From CAWFLT01 sp963816795 (lineage in GTDB: Bacteria; Acidobacteriota; Vicinamibacteria; Vicinamibacterales; SCN-69-37), in assembly GCA_963816795.1 (NCBI GenBank), contig CAWFLT010000006.1:62001-126000 (forward strand): a stretch of 64,000 nucleotides of DNA. The letters are read 5' to 3'. Shown piece after piece: positions 35,151 to 44,264 of the stretch (positions are counted from its first letter, which is position 1; every line of letters starts with the position of its first letter). The notes beneath the pieces were generated by a model. It saw nothing but the letters and a program-made list of their open reading frames with translations, had not been told where the DNA came from and ran no database searches. Position numbers and translations under genes: made by a program.

Positions 35151-36166
35151 TTGTCTGTCTTCTTGGCCATCCCCTTGAGCCGCCCCAGGCTCAACCCGTC
35201 CTGCCACATATAGACGAGCCCGAGGATGGTGATCGGGACAAACGATACAAGATGCAGGACGATGGCGGCGGCGCCGGCGACCGCCGGGTTGGCGCCGAAG
35301 AACTGCGTCAGCGCCAGCAGGTAGAACGCGTGGAACCCGCCGGCGCCGCCCGGCGTCGGCAGCGCGACGCCGACGGTGAGATAGCCGACGACGAGGAACG
35401 ACCCCACGAAGGAAAACGTCAAATCGAACGCCCGTGAGGTCAGCCAGATCGTCACCGCAATCGAGATCCAGACCGGGATCGACCAGACGACCGCCGTCGC
35501 CAGGTGGCCAGGACTGCGCATGACCTTCAAGCCCTCCGCAAACGTCCGCACCAGATGCTCGGCCGTGCCAGCGAGCCTGGCCGGGAGCCGCCTCGTCAGG
35601 CGCGCCGCGACCCGGCCCAGCCGCTCGGGGTGGCCCGCCAGGACAAACAGGATCGCCAACCCGGCCACAGCGGCGATCGCGAAGAGCGCGCTCCACAGGC
35701 GGGTCGGCCCTCCCACGTCCACGCCGGCAAATGGCAGTGCGACCGCAAACAGCAGCAGGACCGTCGCCAGATCGAGCAGCCGCTCGATGACGATGGTGGC
35801 AAACGTCGCCGCCGGCTGCAGAGCCTTCGTGGCGCGCCATCAGGTACGGACGCAGCACCTCGCCGATGCGCGCTGGCAGTAGAAACGTCGCCATGAAGCC
35901 GATCACCGTGGTGCGGAACGCCGGTACGGAATCGCGCGTGGCCGAGCGGCCGCAGCAGCGACAGCCATCGCCAGGCGCGCAGCACGTACGTCACGAAGAC
36001 CGAGGCGACCGCGACCACGAATCAGGCCCCAGTGGGCCCGCGAAATCGCCCGGCCGATTTCCCGGATGTCCAGACCGCGGAAGAACAACCAGAGCAACCC
36101 AATGGTCAGGGCCGCGATGGCAAGCGTGTGCCAGCGGAAGCCTGAACGGATGGGCGGGGTGGGCAC
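35132..36166 (-). CDS. Flippase-like / LPG-synthase transmembrane protein, three frame breaks
   Basis: Frames join to a polytopic membrane protein: HTLAIAALTIGLLWLFFRGL, then VASVFVTYVLRAWRWLSLLR, then GFMATFLLPARIGEVLRPYL, then ATIVIERLLDLATVLLLFAV, and GVALPTPGGAGGFHAFYLLA. These are the UPF0104 motifs (RxxRW, LLPARIGE, ER, PxPGGxG) found in LPG synthase membrane halves and lipid/glycan export proteins. Breaks near 36022, 35945 and 35835 are each one extra base. Substrate unknown. Confidence 0.78.
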
Positions 36167-36231
36167 GTCTCACCTGCGGCCGACACCGGCCACAGACGTT
36201 CAGTTTCTACTATAAGATTGGCGGCAAGTCT

Positions 36232-37345
36232 ATGGGAAAGCGAGAGTTACTCATCGCCGCGGCCTTCCTCTTCGTCGGCCTCGTCGCCTATCAGGTGGCG
36301 GCACCGCCTGCGAAGGAAGGCGAACAGGGGTTCTCGCTGACCCGAATGTTCTCGGAAATGCGGCGCGAAATCCGCGGCAATCCCGAGCAGCGCCACCGTC
36401 AATCTCACCGGCACGCTGCCGGTCGCCGAGGCGATCACCGAGCTCCGGCTGGCACCAGGGCGCGCCATCGAGCTGACGATTACCGCCGAGGAGCGGGAGG
36501 ATCTGGCGTACGACATGCCGGTCGAGTCCTCGGGTCCGGACGACGCGACGGCGACGGCGTATGCCAGGAAGACGAAGCTCATCACGGACGACCTGGGATC
36601 GGCACTCGCCCTCCGCATCGAGTTTCCGCCGGAGGCTCGGCAGACGGCGAAGCTCTCGATCCGAGTGCCGACGCGGCTCAGCGTCCGGCTCGAGGGCAAT
36701 GCGCGAGCGCGTGTGACCGGCGTGCGCGGGGTTCACCTCGGCAACGTCGCCGGCGAAGTCCGGCTCGAAGAGATCGCCGGCGCCGTGAGCGGGACGCACC
36801 GCCAGGGCGACCTCGCCATCAGCACCGCGACCTCGGTGAACCTCACGCTTCAGTCGTCGCGCGCGAAGCTGCGAGGGATCCAGCGAGGCCTGACGCTCAA
36901 CGCACGGAGCGGCGAGACCGAGATCGTCGAGTCGGCCGGGCCGGTCGAGATCACGGCGACCAACAGCGAGACGACGGTGGTGGCGCACGACGGCGCCATC
37001 CAGATCGGCGGCGAAGGCGGCGAGGTCACCCTCCGTGCGGTCGCGCGCGACACGAAAGTGGACATGCGCCGGGCCACCGTCAGCCTCGTCCTCGACGGCG
37101 CCGCGACGGTCACCGCGCTCACGACCGATGAGCCGCTTCGCATCACGCTGGAGGACGGAATCAACATCGATGTCGACGCCAGCGCGAGCGAGGGCGGACA
37201 GGTGCAGGCAAGCGACTTCGACCTGGTCGCGGAGAAGAGCGACCGGATCTCACGGCTCGCTCACGTCTTCGGCGAAAAAAAGAAGAGCGCGCGCATCGTG
37301 CTGCGAAACGTGCGCGGGGACATTGTGATCGGCAAGCGTAAGTGA
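36232..37345 (+). CDS. Membrane-anchored DUF4097-like beta-solenoid protein, one frame break
   Basis: N-terminal anchor MGKRELLIAAAFLFVGLVAY, then repeated short beta units (VTGVRGVHLGNVAGEVRLEE, QGDLAISTATSVNLTLQSSR, NARSGETEIVESAGPVEITA) typical of DUF4097/adhesin-like solenoids. The frame changes near 36390; one extra base joins NPSSATVNLTGTL onward. Location is probably periplasmic, anchored. Function unknown. It is upstream of purC by 28 bases and may share its transcript. Confidence 0.7.
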
Positions 37346-37373
37346 TAGTCTGCGCTCCTTTCGCGTTTTGCGC

Positions 37374-38270
37374 ATGTCGTCGCCCGTTGTTCTCGAAACG
37401 AACTGTCCCGATCTGACACTCGCCCGCCGCGGCAAGGTCCGAGACGTGTATGACCTCGGACAGCACTTGCTGATCGTGGCGACCGATCGGATTTCCGCCT
37501 TCGACTACATCCTCGGGTCCGGCATTCCCGACAAGGGCAAGGTCCTGACGCAGCTCTCGGCCTTCTGGTTCGATCACCTCGGCGACGTCGTGCCCCACCA
37601 CGTCGTCGCGATGGACGTCGACACGTTCCCGGCCGTCACGCGGCCGTATCGCGACGTGCTGCGCGGCCGATCGATGCTCGTGAAGAAGGCCGCGCCGCTG
37701 GCGATCGAATGCGTGGCGCGCGGATATCTCTCGGGGTCCGGCCTGAAGGACTATCAACGGACCGGGGCCGTGTGCGGCGTCGCGCTCCCGCCAGGCCTGG
37801 AGGATTCGTCGCGGCTCCCGCAGGCGATTTTCACGCCGGCGACGAAAGCCGAGTCAGGCCACGACGAAAACATCACCGAGGCCGAGGCCGGCGCCATCGT
37901 CGGCACGGACCTGATCAAACGATTGCGCGCGCTGACGCTCAAGCTGTACGACCGCGGCGTCGATCACGCCGCGACCTGCGGCATCATCATCGCGGACACC
38001 AAGTTCGAGTTCGGCCTCGTCGGCCAGGAGCTCGTCCTGATCGACGAAGTGCTGACGCCTGACTCGTCGCGGTTCTGGCCCCAGGACCAGTACCAGCCTG
38101 GCCGCAGCCAGCCCAGCTTCGACAAGCAGTTCGTTCGCGACCACCTCGAAGCCATCGGCTGGAACAAACAGCCGCCGGTCCCCTCTCTGCCCGAGGACGT
38201 CGTCGAGAAGACGCGGCTCAAGTATCTCGAGGCCTATCGACGGCTCACGGGGAGTGAGCTCAGGACATGA
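37374..38270 (+). CDS. purC: Phosphoribosylaminoimidazole-succinocarboxamide synthase
   Basis: 298 residues, the long single-domain type. Signatures: RRGKVRDVYDLGQHLLIVAT, DRISAFDYILGSGIPDKGKV, ECVARGYLSGSGLKDY, ATKAESGHDENIT, IIADTKFEFG and LIDEVLTPDSSRFWP. It joins aspartate to CAIR in purine synthesis. The stop overlaps the ATG of the Fis-type gene. Confidence 0.96.
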   Translation: MSSPVVLETNCPDLTLARRGKVRDVYDLGQHLLIVATDRISAFDYILGSGIPDKGKVLTQLSAFWFDHLGDVVPHHVVAMDVDTFPAVTRPYRDVLRGRSMLVKKAAPLAIECVARGYLSGSGLKDYQRTGAVCGVALPPGLEDSSRLPQAIFTPATKAESGHDENITEAEAGAIVGTDLIKRLRALTLKLYDRGVDHAATCGIIIADTKFEFGLVGQELVLIDEVLTPDSSRFWPQDQYQPGRSQPSFDKQFVRDHLEAIGWNKQPPVPSLPEDVVEKTRLKYLEAYRRLTGSELRT

Positions 38271-38479
38271 TGCGCGACGACCTCGCGGCGCTCGTCCAGC
38301 AGATGATCGACCGCGGCATCCTGTTCGACGATGCCCAGCGGGAGTTCGAGCGGACGTTCATCACCCGCGCGCTGGCCAAGACCAACTACAACGTCTGCAA
38401 GGCGGCCAAGATGACCGGCCTCCACCGCAACACGCTGTCCCGTAAGATGGCGGCCTACAAAATCAAGAAAAGCGCCTAG
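38267..38479 (+). CDS. Fis-type helix-turn-helix protein (70 aa)
   Basis: 70 residues. The N-terminus is helical (MMRDDLAALVQQMIDRGILF). The C-terminus is a Fis-family HTH (ALAKTNYNVCKAAKMTGLHR, NTLSRKMAAYKI) like the DNA-binding end of NtrC proteins, but free-standing. It is likely a small nucleoid or transcription factor dimer. It is translationally coupled to purC and followed by the ATTGCC array that precedes groESL. Confidence 0.85.
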   Translation: MMRDDLAALVQQMIDRGILFDDAQREFERTFITRALAKTNYNVCKAAKMTGLHRNTLSRKMAAYKIKKSA

Positions 38480-38487
38480 ATTCATCG

Positions 38488-38698
38488 CATCGATAATCGG
38501 CAATCGGCATCGCCATTGCCATCCGATCCCGATCGGCGATTGCCGATTGTTCCGATGGCCAATTGGCCATCGCCGTCGATTGGCAATCGGATTGCCGATG
38601 TCGATTCCCCATTGCCGATTGCCCATCGGGATTGCCGATTGCCGATGTCCCTGCCATTGCAGATTGCCCATTGGCCATTGCCGATTGCCCCGGCTTTG
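38488..38698. repeat. ATTGCC heptad array upstream of groESL
   Basis: About 210 bases built almost only from degenerate GATTGCC/CATTGCC heptads and their complements GGCAATC/GGCAATG. Sub-runs of perfect period 7 (CATTGCC GATTGCC; GATTGCC GATTGCC GATGTCC) lie at 38600-38650. Inverted copies allow many hairpin registers. No coding or CRISPR structure is present. The last word contributes the TTGCCG that serves as the groESL -35. Confidence 0.75.
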
Positions 38699-38706
38699 GC
38701 TATAGT
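38678..38706 (+). promoter_or_regulatory. groESL sigma70 promoter
   Basis: TTGCCG (38678-38683), 17-base spacer, TATAGT (38701-38706). Predicted transcript start near 38713, inside the CIRCE element. The -35 lies in the final ATTGCC word of the array. Confidence 0.75.
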
Positions 38707-38732
38707 TAGCAGTCGGCCATAGCGACTGCTAA
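38706..38732. promoter_or_regulatory. CIRCE operator (HrcA-binding site)
   Basis: TTAGCAGTC, nine-base spacer, GACTGCTAA: a perfect 9-9-9 inverted repeat. The consensus is TTAGCACTC-N9-GAGTGCTAA, so only the seventh base of each arm differs, symmetrically. It covers the predicted transcript start of groESL, as expected for HrcA repression. hrcA is not in the window. Confidence 0.88.
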
Positions 38733-38842
38733 CAGTCTGTAACATCGACTGCCAAGTCAGCCGGGCGACAGGACATCTTCACGGGGCGGGCCGGCCTCAC
38801 ACACCACCGCGAGACCGGCCGGCCGCCAGCGAAAGGACAGCC

Positions 38843-39133
38843 ATGAACGTGCGACCACTTCACGACCGCATCATCGTCCAGCGCATTGAGGAAGACGAAC
38901 AGCGCGTGGGCGGCATCATCATTCCGGACACCGCCAAGGAAAAGCCCCAGCAGGGCAAGGTCATTGCCGTGGGCAAGGGCCGGATCGAGAAGGACGGCAA
39001 GGTCACGCCGCTCGACGTCAAGTCCGGCGACACCGTGCTCTTCGGCAAGTATGCCGGACAGGAAATCAAGATCGAAGGCGGCGAGTACCTCATCATCCGC
39101 GAGGAAGAGGTGCTTGGAGTAATCGAAAAGTAG
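38843..39133 (+). CDS. groES: Co-chaperonin GroES
   Basis: 96 residues: MNVRPLHDRIIVQRIEEDEQ, the mobile loop VGGIIIPDTAKEKPQQG, KVIAVGKGR, DTVLFGKYAGQEIKIEGGEY. It caps the GroEL cavity. AAAGGAC lies eight bases upstream of the ATG. The 110-base leader after the CIRCE element holds nothing else that I can support. Confidence 0.97.
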   Translation: MNVRPLHDRIIVQRIEEDEQRVGGIIIPDTAKEKPQQGKVIAVGKGRIEKDGKVTPLDVKSGDTVLFGKYAGQEIKIEGGEYLIIREEEVLGVIEK

Positions 39134-39194
39134 CCGCCGGCCCGCCAGACGGGCTTCGGCGCGCCAGAGCTTCCTCTTTCAACGGAGAACCGAA

Positions 39195-40824
<1,630 letters not shown>

Positions 40825-40843
40825 CGCTGGTCGCAAGTGAGAA

Positions 40844-40878
40844 GTTAGAAGCCAGAAGTTCGAAGTCAAAGTTTCGAA
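40844..40878. repeat. GAAGTTA heptad array after groEL
   Basis: GAAGTTA, GAAGCCA, GAAGTTC, GAAGTCA, AAGTTTC in register between the groEL stop and its terminator. It shares 21 identical bases with the array upstream of nrdR at 35.1 kb. Confidence 0.6.
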
Positions 40879-40883
40879 CAGAC

Positions 40884-40923
40884 AACGGCCCGGTTGGCAG
40901 CTACCAGCCGGGCCGTTTTCTTT
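40884..40923 (+). terminator. Intrinsic terminator of groESL
   Basis: AACGGCCCGG and CCGGGCCGTT form a ten-base perfect stem with an inner TTGG/ACCA-type extension, followed by TTCTTT. It is the clearest intrinsic terminator in the window. Confidence 0.85.
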
Positions 40924-41040
40924 GCGTGCGGCGATCGTCTCCGTGACCACGATGCTTACGGCGTGGGCCCCACCATCACGCCTCGAGCCCTGCGCCGTAA
41001 CTCTTCGTGCGCGGCGTGTCTCTCGTGGTGACCTGCGCGC

Positions 41041-41898
41041 TTAGTGCAGGCGGAATTCGAGTTCGAGCGTGACGACCGTCGCGACGGGCTTGCCGTCGGG
41101 ACCGACGCCCGGCCGGAAGAGCCAGCGCTTGGCCGCGACCATCGCTTCCTGGTCCAGACCGAACTGCTTGTCGAGCGACTTGATGACCCGGACCTCGCCG
41201 ACGGTGCCGTTCTCGAGCACCACGGCTTCGAGCACGCAGAGGCCTTGAATCTTCGCGCGCATCGCTTCGCTCGTGTACTTCGGCTGCTCCTGGCGCAAGA
41301 GCGTCGGGAAGCTGACGCCGCTGCCCGGCCTGAAGGCGCCACCGCCGAAGCCGCCTCCGGTGCCGGGGCCGACGCCGTTGCCGGTGCCCGATCCGATGCC
41401 GCCGCCGCGTCCGCCACCGCCGTATTGTGAGAGCGAGACTGAGCTCGTGCCCATCGACTGGAGGACCGTTGACGCTGTCGTTTCAATCGGCGCGTTGAGC
41501 GTCGGGATCGGTGGAGGTTCCACCGGCTTCGGAACGGCTACCGGCGCGACTTCCGGCGCCTTGTGCTTCGGGATCTCCATTTTCTTCGCCGGTGCCGGCG
41601 CCGGACTGCCGCCGCCGCCACCGCCCGGTCCCGGGTCCTGCTTGAAGACCACCTTGTATTCGAGCGGCTGCTCCTGCCTCAGGAGCTCCGCCGGTGCCAC
41701 CGTCATCGCGGCGACCACGAGGAGCACCAATCCGACGTGCACGATCACGGAGGCACTCATCGCCCGGCCGATCTTGCGCTCGTCCTTGCGGTCGAAGATC
41801 GACTGCGAGCCGAGCCAGTTGGCCGGCGCAACACCCTTGTCCGGACTGGAACCGGGCGGGGGCGGCGCGGCGGGCATCGTCGTGTCGTTCACGTTCAT
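41041..41898 (-). CDS. Energy transducer TonB-family protein
   Basis: About 285 residues: cytoplasmic N-terminus, one membrane helix (SASVIVHVGLVLLVVAAMTV), a Pro/Ala/Lys linker (PKHKAPEVAPVAVPKPVEPP), a Gly-rich stretch, and a C-terminal TonB_C domain (YTSEAMRAKIQGLCVLEAVV, NGTVGEVRVIKSLDKQFGLD, AKRWLFRPG). It passes proton-motive energy to outer-membrane receptors. The start MNVNDTTMPAAP at 41898 is preferred because codons upstream contain a TATACT promoter hexamer (41925-41920). No ExbB/D is nearby. Confidence 0.88.
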   Translation of the reverse strand: MNVNDTTMPAAPPPPGSSPDKGVAPANWLGSQSIFDRKDERKIGRAMSASVIVHVGLVLLVVAAMTVAPAELLRQEQPLEYKVVFKQDPGPGGGGGGSPAPAPAKKMEIPKHKAPEVAPVAVPKPVEPPPIPTLNAPIETTASTVLQSMGTSSVSLSQYGGGGRGGGIGSGTGNGVGPGTGGGFGGGAFRPGSGVSFPTLLRQEQPKYTSEAMRAKIQGLCVLEAVVLENGTVGEVRVIKSLDKQFGLDQEAMVAAKRWLFRPGVGPDGKPVATVVTLELEFRLH

Positions 41899-41919
41899 GG
41901 TGGCGGAGTCGTTTGAGAC

Positions 41920-41925
41920 AGTATA
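41920..41925 (-). promoter_or_regulatory. -10 hexamer for the TonB-family gene
   Basis: TATACT on the minus strand, 21 bases before the ATG at 41898. The -35 is not clear. Confidence 0.45.
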
Positions 41926-42117
41926 CTCACGGCCGCTCGATAATGTTTCGACTTCCGGCTGGCCGGTCACGGTGCAAGAGAGGTGCCTCGCCCAGGGGCT
42001 CCCTGCACTGGTGCTCCTGAAGGGTTAGACGACGAGTGTCCACTCGCCGGCCGCGGGCTTCGATGGTAATGCTACAATTGACGATTGAAGCCGGCCGTGG
42101 CCGGAGAGGAGTCCACC

Positions 42118-42273
42118 ATGCGCCTGGGCGTCCCGGAACTGCTGGTTATTTTGTTCATCGTCATTCTGATCTTCGGCGCGAGTCGCCTGCCCGAGCTTGG
42201 CAAGGGCATCGGTCGGGGCATCAAGAACTTCAAGGAAGCGACCAAGGACGGCACGGGAGACAAAACCAACTAG
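42118..42273 (+). CDS. tatA: Twin-arginine translocase subunit TatA/E
   Basis: 51 residues: MRLGVPELLVILFIVILIFG then ASRLPELGKGIGRGIKNFKE, the TatA membrane helix plus amphipathic helix with the FG hinge. It forms the Tat pore for folded proteins. GGAGAGGAG precedes the ATG at 42118, and TACAAT lies at 42073. It stands alone between divergent tonB and convergent selB; tatC is not in the window. Confidence 0.92.
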   Translation: MRLGVPELLVILFIVILIFGASRLPELGKGIGRGIKNFKEATKDGTGDKTN

Positions 42274-42288
42274 CCGCGCCGCGTCCGG

Positions 42289-44229
42289 CTAGAGCAAGAC
42301 CCTCTGCTCGCCCACCCGGCGAGTGACCCGTTCCCGGTCCAGCCATTCAAGCAGCGGAATCGCGTATTTTCGGCTCAGCCCGAACTTCGTCTTGAACGTC
42401 GCGACGTCTATCGTGACCGGCGAAGCCGTGGTCGCGGCGCCGCGAAGCGCAATCATCGATGCCTTGAGCGCGGACAGCGCGGTCGCATCGAAAAGCACGC
42501 CTTCGAGACGCACGACACTCCCCTCCTTGACCAGCATCTGAAGCACCCGGTCGATGGCGGCCGCTCCGGGGCCGAGCGATTCTCTCAGCGCGTCGATGCC
42601 TGGCGGCGTCAGCCCGGCGGCGCGCAGCGTGTCGAGAATGGCGGCGCGGATGCGGGATTCGTCGTGAACGGGCGGCGCGCGGTGCGTCGCGATTGCCAGC
42701 CGGGCGGTCCCCACGATCGCCTGGCGGGCGATCAGATCGCGGATCACGGCGTCGAACAGCTCGGTCGCGGGCGTCAGGGACATCGCCGTCCGCACGGCCT
42801 CGCGCGGGTGGTCCGGATCGGTTGGCCGCGCCGCATGGAGCGCCTTCAGCGTCCCGATCACCTGCTCGGCGAGTTGGCCCACGGCCGCGACGTCGTACAC
42901 ACGTTCCCCCACTGACAGCGCGAGCTGTCGATCGCAGAGTGTCGCGACCAGCGTCGCGGCCGCGTCCGGCGATAAGCCGGCACGGCGGGCGAGCGCGTGG
43001 ACGTCGAGTCCGCGGGCCCCGGCCTCAGTCAGCCAGACGCGCGGGCCCTCGTCACCGTCCAGTTGCTCAAACCGCTCCGCGGCCGCGGCGCGGCGCACGC
43101 CCCGGCCCGCCGCCATCGGATCGAGCACGACGCCGCCGCCGATGGTCGCCGATGGAGAGAGCGCGCGGATGACGACGCGGTCGCCCCGGGTCAGGACGAG
43201 CGGCCGATCCAGGCGAAGCCGGACGAGCGCGTCGCCACCAGGCTCGACCGTCACCCCGAGATCGCCCAGACGCGCCGGCACCCAGGGCCCGGCGGTCGCC
43301 GCCCTGCGCGCCGCGATCGAAACGGTCGCGGCGGCGTCGCTCGTGCCGTGATGCACGCGGACGCGCGCGCCGTGCTTGAGCGCACGTGCTTCTGCCAACA
43401 GGTGCACGCGGAGATCCGCGCGCCGCGTCACGGGGAGGGTGTCCCGAGTCGCGAGCGTGCCGCCGCGCGCCACGTCGCTCAGCTCGACGCCGCTGAGATT
43501 GACGGCGACCCGCCGCGGCGCGATCGCCTTGCCGGTCTGCTCGCCATGAACGTGCAGGCCGCGCACGCGGACCGGCCGGCCGGCCGGCAGAAGCTCGAGC
43601 GAATCGCCCGCGGCGATCTCACCCGAGACGAGCGTTCCGGTCACGACCACGCCAAACCCGCGCACCGTGAACGCGCGGTCAATCGGCAAGCGGACGACCG
43701 ACGCGCGTCCTGCACGGGGTGTGCCGGTCGCGAGTGCTGCCAGTGATGTCGCCAGTACCTCGAGACCATCGCGCGTCCGCGCTGAAACGGGGACGATCGG
43801 CGCGCTGTCCAGGAAACTGCCGGCGATGAGGTCTCGCACCTCGAGTGTGACGAGCTCCATCGTCTCGGCGTCGGCCAGGTCGGATTTGGTCAGGGCGATG
43901 ACCCCGCGCTGGATGCCGAGCAGGCGGCAGATCTCGAAGTGTTCTCGTGTCTGCGGCTTCACGCCCTCGTCGGCGGCCACCACCAGCAGGACGGCGTCGA
44001 TGCCGCCGGCGCCGGCGAGCATCGTGCGGACGAAGCGCTCGTGGCCGGGGACGTCCACGAAGGCCAGCTCAGTGTCTCCGATCCGGCACGATGCGAACCC
44101 GAGCTCGATCGTGATGCCGCGCGCCTTCTCTTCCTTCAGCCGATCGGGATCGGTCCCTGTCAGCGCCTCAACGAGCGCGCTCTTGCCGTGGTCGATGTGG
44201 CCCGCGGTGCCGATGACGATGGAACGCAC
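42289..44229 (-). CDS. selB: Selenocysteine-specific elongation factor SelB
   Basis: 646 residues. GTPase domain: GTAGHIDHGKSALVEALTG, ARGITIELGFA, DVPGHERFVRTML, LTKSDLADAE. Then EF-Tu-like domains (IDRAFTVRGFGVVVTGTLVS) and a C-terminal set of winged helices (TFKTKFGLSRKYAIPLLEWL). SelB delivers Sec-tRNA to UGA codons at SECIS hairpins. Its presence implies that the genome makes selenoproteins. selA, selC and selD are not in the window. Confidence 0.94.
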   Translation of the reverse strand: MRSIVIGTAGHIDHGKSALVEALTGTDPDRLKEEKARGITIELGFASCRIGDTELAFVDVPGHERFVRTMLAGAGGIDAVLLVVAADEGVKPQTREHFEICRLLGIQRGVIALTKSDLADAETMELVTLEVRDLIAGSFLDSAPIVPVSARTRDGLEVLATSLAALATGTPRAGRASVVRLPIDRAFTVRGFGVVVTGTLVSGEIAAGDSLELLPAGRPVRVRGLHVHGEQTGKAIAPRRVAVNLSGVELSDVARGGTLATRDTLPVTRRADLRVHLLAEARALKHGARVRVHHGTSDAAATVSIAARRAATAGPWVPARLGDLGVTVEPGGDALVRLRLDRPLVLTRGDRVVIRALSPSATIGGGVVLDPMAAGRGVRRAAAAERFEQLDGDEGPRVWLTEAGARGLDVHALARRAGLSPDAAATLVATLCDRQLALSVGERVYDVAAVGQLAEQVIGTLKALHAARPTDPDHPREAVRTAMSLTPATELFDAVIRDLIARQAIVGTARLAIATHRAPPVHDESRIRAAILDTLRAAGLTPPGIDALRESLGPGAAAIDRVLQMLVKEGSVVRLEGVLFDATALSALKASMIALRGAATTASPVTIDVATFKTKFGLSRKYAIPLLEWLDRERVTRRVGEQRVLL

Positions 44230-44264
44230 GTGTTAAAGGCAGAAGGCAAAAACGCTGACCTGGT

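Noticed and set aside
38488..38698. ATTGCC array as a CRISPR or tandem gene array
   Set aside because: No constant repeats of 25-40 bases, no unique spacers, no cas genes; the period is about 7.
40953..41037. Possible extra copy of the GC-rich dispersed element after groEL
   Set aside because: Only GCGTGGGCCCCACC and a few words match; too partial to annotate.
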